DNA of 64,000 nucleotides, taken from assembly GCA_031292555.1 (NCBI GenBank), contig JARLGV010000045.1, forward strand, positions 62,001 to 126,000. The letters run 5' to 3'. Under the pieces are notes generated by a model. The model was given only the letters and a program-made list of their open reading frames with translations. It did no database searches and was not told where the DNA came from. This DNA comes from Fimbriimonas sp. GTDB taxonomy: Bacteria; Armatimonadota; Fimbriimonadia; Fimbriimonadales; Fimbriimonadaceae. This document shows positions 62,068-64,000 of the stretch, one piece after another (positions within the stretch are counted from its first letter, which is position 1; each line of letters begins with the position of its first letter). The position numbers and the translations under genes were made by a program.

Positions 62068-62949
62068 TTGGACGATTTTCATATTCTCCTCCAGAACGTC
62101 CGGGATTTGCCGCTGAGCGACAAGTTAATAAACGTGGTCGACATTCTTGTCGTCGCCTACGTGGTCTATCGCCTGCTCATGCTTGTTCGCGGTACCCGCG
62201 CGTGGAGGATTATCGCCGGCATCATGGCGTTCGTCGTCTTCTATTGGCTGAGCGGCAAATTGGGCCTAACGACCCTGAACTGGCTTCTTGAGAAGGGAAC
62301 GTATCTCGGGCCGGCAGCTTTGGTCATTCTGCTGCTTCCAGAGTTGCGCGCCGCAATCGAAGGGTTCGGCAAACCGTCGTCGATTTTGCAGAAGTTGGTG
62401 TTTACGAACGTGGAAGAGCGCGCCGAGGCGCACACCGTCGAGGAGATCGTCGCGGCGGTCGCCGAACTGGCGGCGGGCAGCGTCGGCGCCCTGATCGTGG
62501 TCGAGCGGATGGCGCCTCTGGACGATTTCGTGAGTAACGGCGTGCTGCTGCAGGCCCGAGTCAGCGCTCCTCTCCTGGGCTCCATCTTCTTCGAGAACAA
62601 CCCGCTGCACGACGGGGCGGTCATCATCCGGGGGGACACGATTCTTGCTGCGGCGTGCCGTCTACCGCTCAGCGAATCTCAGACTCTGGACCACAACGTT
62701 CACATGCGGCACCGGGCGGCGGTAGGCATCACCGAGTCGTTCGATTGCCTGTCGCTCGTCGTCAGTGAAGAGAGGGGCACGATCAGCGTCGCTTCGGACG
62801 GCGGATTGCGCCGCCTTTCCTCCCACGTCGAGCTTCGCAAGATACTCAACAAAGAGTTGCGCAACATCGACGATGAGCCTACTACTGAGCGAAAGACGCC
62901 CGACAAGAAGCCGTCTGAGCGCCGCAAAAAGTCAGGAGTGACGCCTTGA
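62068..62949 (+). CDS. cdaA: Diadenylate cyclase CdaA
   Basis: A 293-residue membrane-bound cyclase that makes c-di-AMP from two ATP. Three hydrophobic segments in residues 1-90 (VDILVVAYVVYRLLMLV, IIAGIMAFVVFYWLSGKLGL, LGPAALVILLLPEL) precede the DAC domain. The catalytic DGA motif is at 182-184 (HDGAVII) and the RHR motif at 214-216 (MRHRAAVGI). The C-terminal 30 residues are charged and flexible. It starts with TTG; no strong Shine-Dalgarno is visible. cdaR follows with a 4-bp overlap, the standard order. Confidence 0.94.
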   Translation: MDDFHILLQNVRDLPLSDKLINVVDILVVAYVVYRLLMLVRGTRAWRIIAGIMAFVVFYWLSGKLGLTTLNWLLEKGTYLGPAALVILLLPELRAAIEGFGKPSSILQKLVFTNVEERAEAHTVEEIVAAVAELAAGSVGALIVVERMAPLDDFVSNGVLLQARVSAPLLGSIFFENNPLHDGAVIIRGDTILAAACRLPLSESQTLDHNVHMRHRAAVGITESFDCLSLVVSEERGTISVASDGGLRRLSSHVELRKILNKELRNIDDEPTTERKTPDKKPSERRKKSGVTP

Positions 62950-63956
62950 CGAAAGTGGAGAGGGTCAACGTGCCGTTCGCCCTGGCTTCATTGGCGATCT
63001 CGCTGATGCTTTGGTATGTGGTGCTGCCGCAGCACCTGCTGACCGGACCGCGCCCGTTCACTTTGAAAGTGTTCCCAATGGGGCTGCCTCCCGGCCTTCA
63101 TGCCTCCAAGCTCCCAAATGTGATCGTGGTGCGGGCGAAGGTCTCCGACCAGGAGTACAACCTGCTCATGCAGAATGAGTCTGTTCGCGCCGAGGTGGAT
63201 CTGACGAATGCCCAGGTAGGCACCAGTCCGTACAAAGTCAGCATCTATCCGCTGCAACTCCGGCAGTTGATCAAGGACCCGGTTCCTCCCGCTTCCGTAA
63301 CGGTTGAGCCGATCGCAACGCACAAGATCGCAATCACGGTTGTAAATACCGGCGCTCTGTCCGACTCTAGCCTCTATCTGGACGACATCGAACTCGACGA
63401 CAAACAGGTTACGATCGACGGCCCCGAGTCCGAGGTGGACAAGGTCGTTCGTGCCCAGGCGACGCTCCAACTCGACAAAATCGATCCGCACAACCCACAG
63501 AAAATCGAAGTGCCGATCGACCTGCTGGACGCGCAGAACCACGTCGTAACGTCTCTCGAACCGCACCCGGTGAGTGTCGTGATCAAGCCGAAGATCTCGC
63601 CTGCTCCCGCTACCAAGCTAGTCTTTGTAAAGCCCAGTTTCATTGGCCACGCGCCCGAGGGATATGAGGTTACCGGCTACACTGTCAACCCGGATCGCAT
63701 CAACGCCACCGGACCCAGCCGAGTCCTGCGTGACCTGGCGAAGCTGTCCACCGGTCCGATCGACATCTCTCAACTGATCAACTCCCAAACCTTGACTGCA
63801 CCGGTTTTGTTGCCGCCGGGGGTTAGGGAAGTCGACACCAAGGAAGTTCAGGTAACCATCGACATTCAGCCGATCTCCGTGAAGGGTCTCAACGTGCCTG
63901 CCGGCACGAAGCCATCCGATCGTCCGCTAACGGGTGGGCCGAAAAACACCCTATGA
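62946..63956 (+). CDS. cdaR: CdaA regulator CdaR (YbbR-domain protein)
   Basis: A 336-residue membrane-anchored protein: N-terminal helix (about 9-29, FALASLAISLMLWYVVLPQHLL) and three YbbR-like beta domains (about 40-120, 125-205 and 215-300), each with the G-L-P-x-G or V-x-V-x-G pattern (for example FPMGLPPGLHASKLPNVIVV; GHAPEGYEVTGYTVNPD). YbbR proteins bind CdaA and adjust its activity. TTG start overlapping cdaA by 4 bp. The usual downstream glmM is replaced by an acetyltransferase-like start at 63953. Confidence 0.88.
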   Translation: MTKVERVNVPFALASLAISLMLWYVVLPQHLLTGPRPFTLKVFPMGLPPGLHASKLPNVIVVRAKVSDQEYNLLMQNESVRAEVDLTNAQVGTSPYKVSIYPLQLRQLIKDPVPPASVTVEPIATHKIAITVVNTGALSDSSLYLDDIELDDKQVTIDGPESEVDKVVRAQATLQLDKIDPHNPQKIEVPIDLLDAQNHVVTSLEPHPVSVVIKPKISPAPATKLVFVKPSFIGHAPEGYEVTGYTVNPDRINATGPSRVLRDLAKLSTGPIDISQLINSQTLTAPVLLPPGVREVDTKEVQVTIDIQPISVKGLNVPAGTKPSDRPLTGGPKNTL

Positions 63957-64000
63957 CGGAGATTCGCCCGATTCATGAGAGCGAAGCCGAAGGCTTTTTG
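63953..64000 (+). CDS. N-terminal fragment, probably GNAT acetyltransferase
   Basis: Sixteen residues (MTEIRPIHESEAEGFL) before the window ends. The ATG overlaps the cdaR stop (ATGA). The I-R-P-(x)-E-S-E-A-E-x-F start is typical of GNAT proteins, but so little sequence supports only a tentative call. Confidence 0.4.
   Translation, partial: MTEIRPIHESEAEGFL

Overview
The window looks like chromosomal DNA from a moderately GC-rich, Gram-negative-type (diderm) aerobic bacterium. I would place it in or near Armatimonadota (Fimbriimonadia-like). The reasons are family-level, not a database match: several prepilin-like proteins of the AFTLIELLVV / LFPVFAQAK type with a C-terminal DGHAK motif, a complete alternative complex III plus caa3 oxidase cluster, many small lipoproteins, frequent TTG/GTG starts and GC-rich hairpin clusters. 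The phylum call is an inference.

Layout. 1-1.23 kb: two sugar ABC-permease genes (first one cut by the window edge). 1.3-2.0 kb: an antitoxin with a wrecked VapC toxin. 2.0-3.1 kb: PadR regulator plus membrane partner, with a palindrome inside its promoter. 3.1-3.55 kb: gene-free cluster of hairpins. 3.55-19.55 kb: housekeeping and unknown genes (DUF4139 protein, GH94-type phosphorylase, MrfA-like helicase, TatC, PcrA/UvrD, HD hydrolase, two pilin-like fragments, rpsF-ssb, phosphoglucose/phosphomannose isomerase). 19.9-35.2 kb: one 13-gene respiratory operon: fused heme A/heme O synthase, ActABCDEF, a small membrane protein, SCO, and oxidase subunits II (with cytochrome c), I (A2 type), III and IV; it should carry electrons from menaquinol to oxygen and also make and insert heme A and CuA. 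35.5-41 kb: PlsC, PurN, unknowns, SprT-like protease and NAD(P)HX repair enzyme. 40.8-44.9 kb: an FHA / FHA-FHA / von Willebrand A signalling module.

45-55.7 kb is the accessory region and the most unusual part. A three-gene cassette (LacI-type repressor, pseudopilin-like secreted protein, small lipoprotein) occurs three times in tandem. The first copy is decayed and fused by deletions; the second and third are intact. Each copy is preceded by two GATATACCGGTATATC-like palindromes, centred 22-24 bp apart, over the promoter. A fourth, divergent version lies on the minus strand, driven by a GntR/LacI hybrid regulator. No sugar enzyme or transporter is attached, so the regulators appear to control only surface proteins. 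This is my best candidate for an undescribed system.

55.9-64 kb: TPR-sulfotransferase, oligoendopeptidase F, DoxX protein, GNAT acetyltransferase, chorismate mutase/prephenate dehydratase, the c-di-AMP cyclase CdaA with its regulator CdaR, and the first codons of another acetyltransferase-like gene. I saw no rRNA, tRNA, CRISPR array or recognisable transposase.
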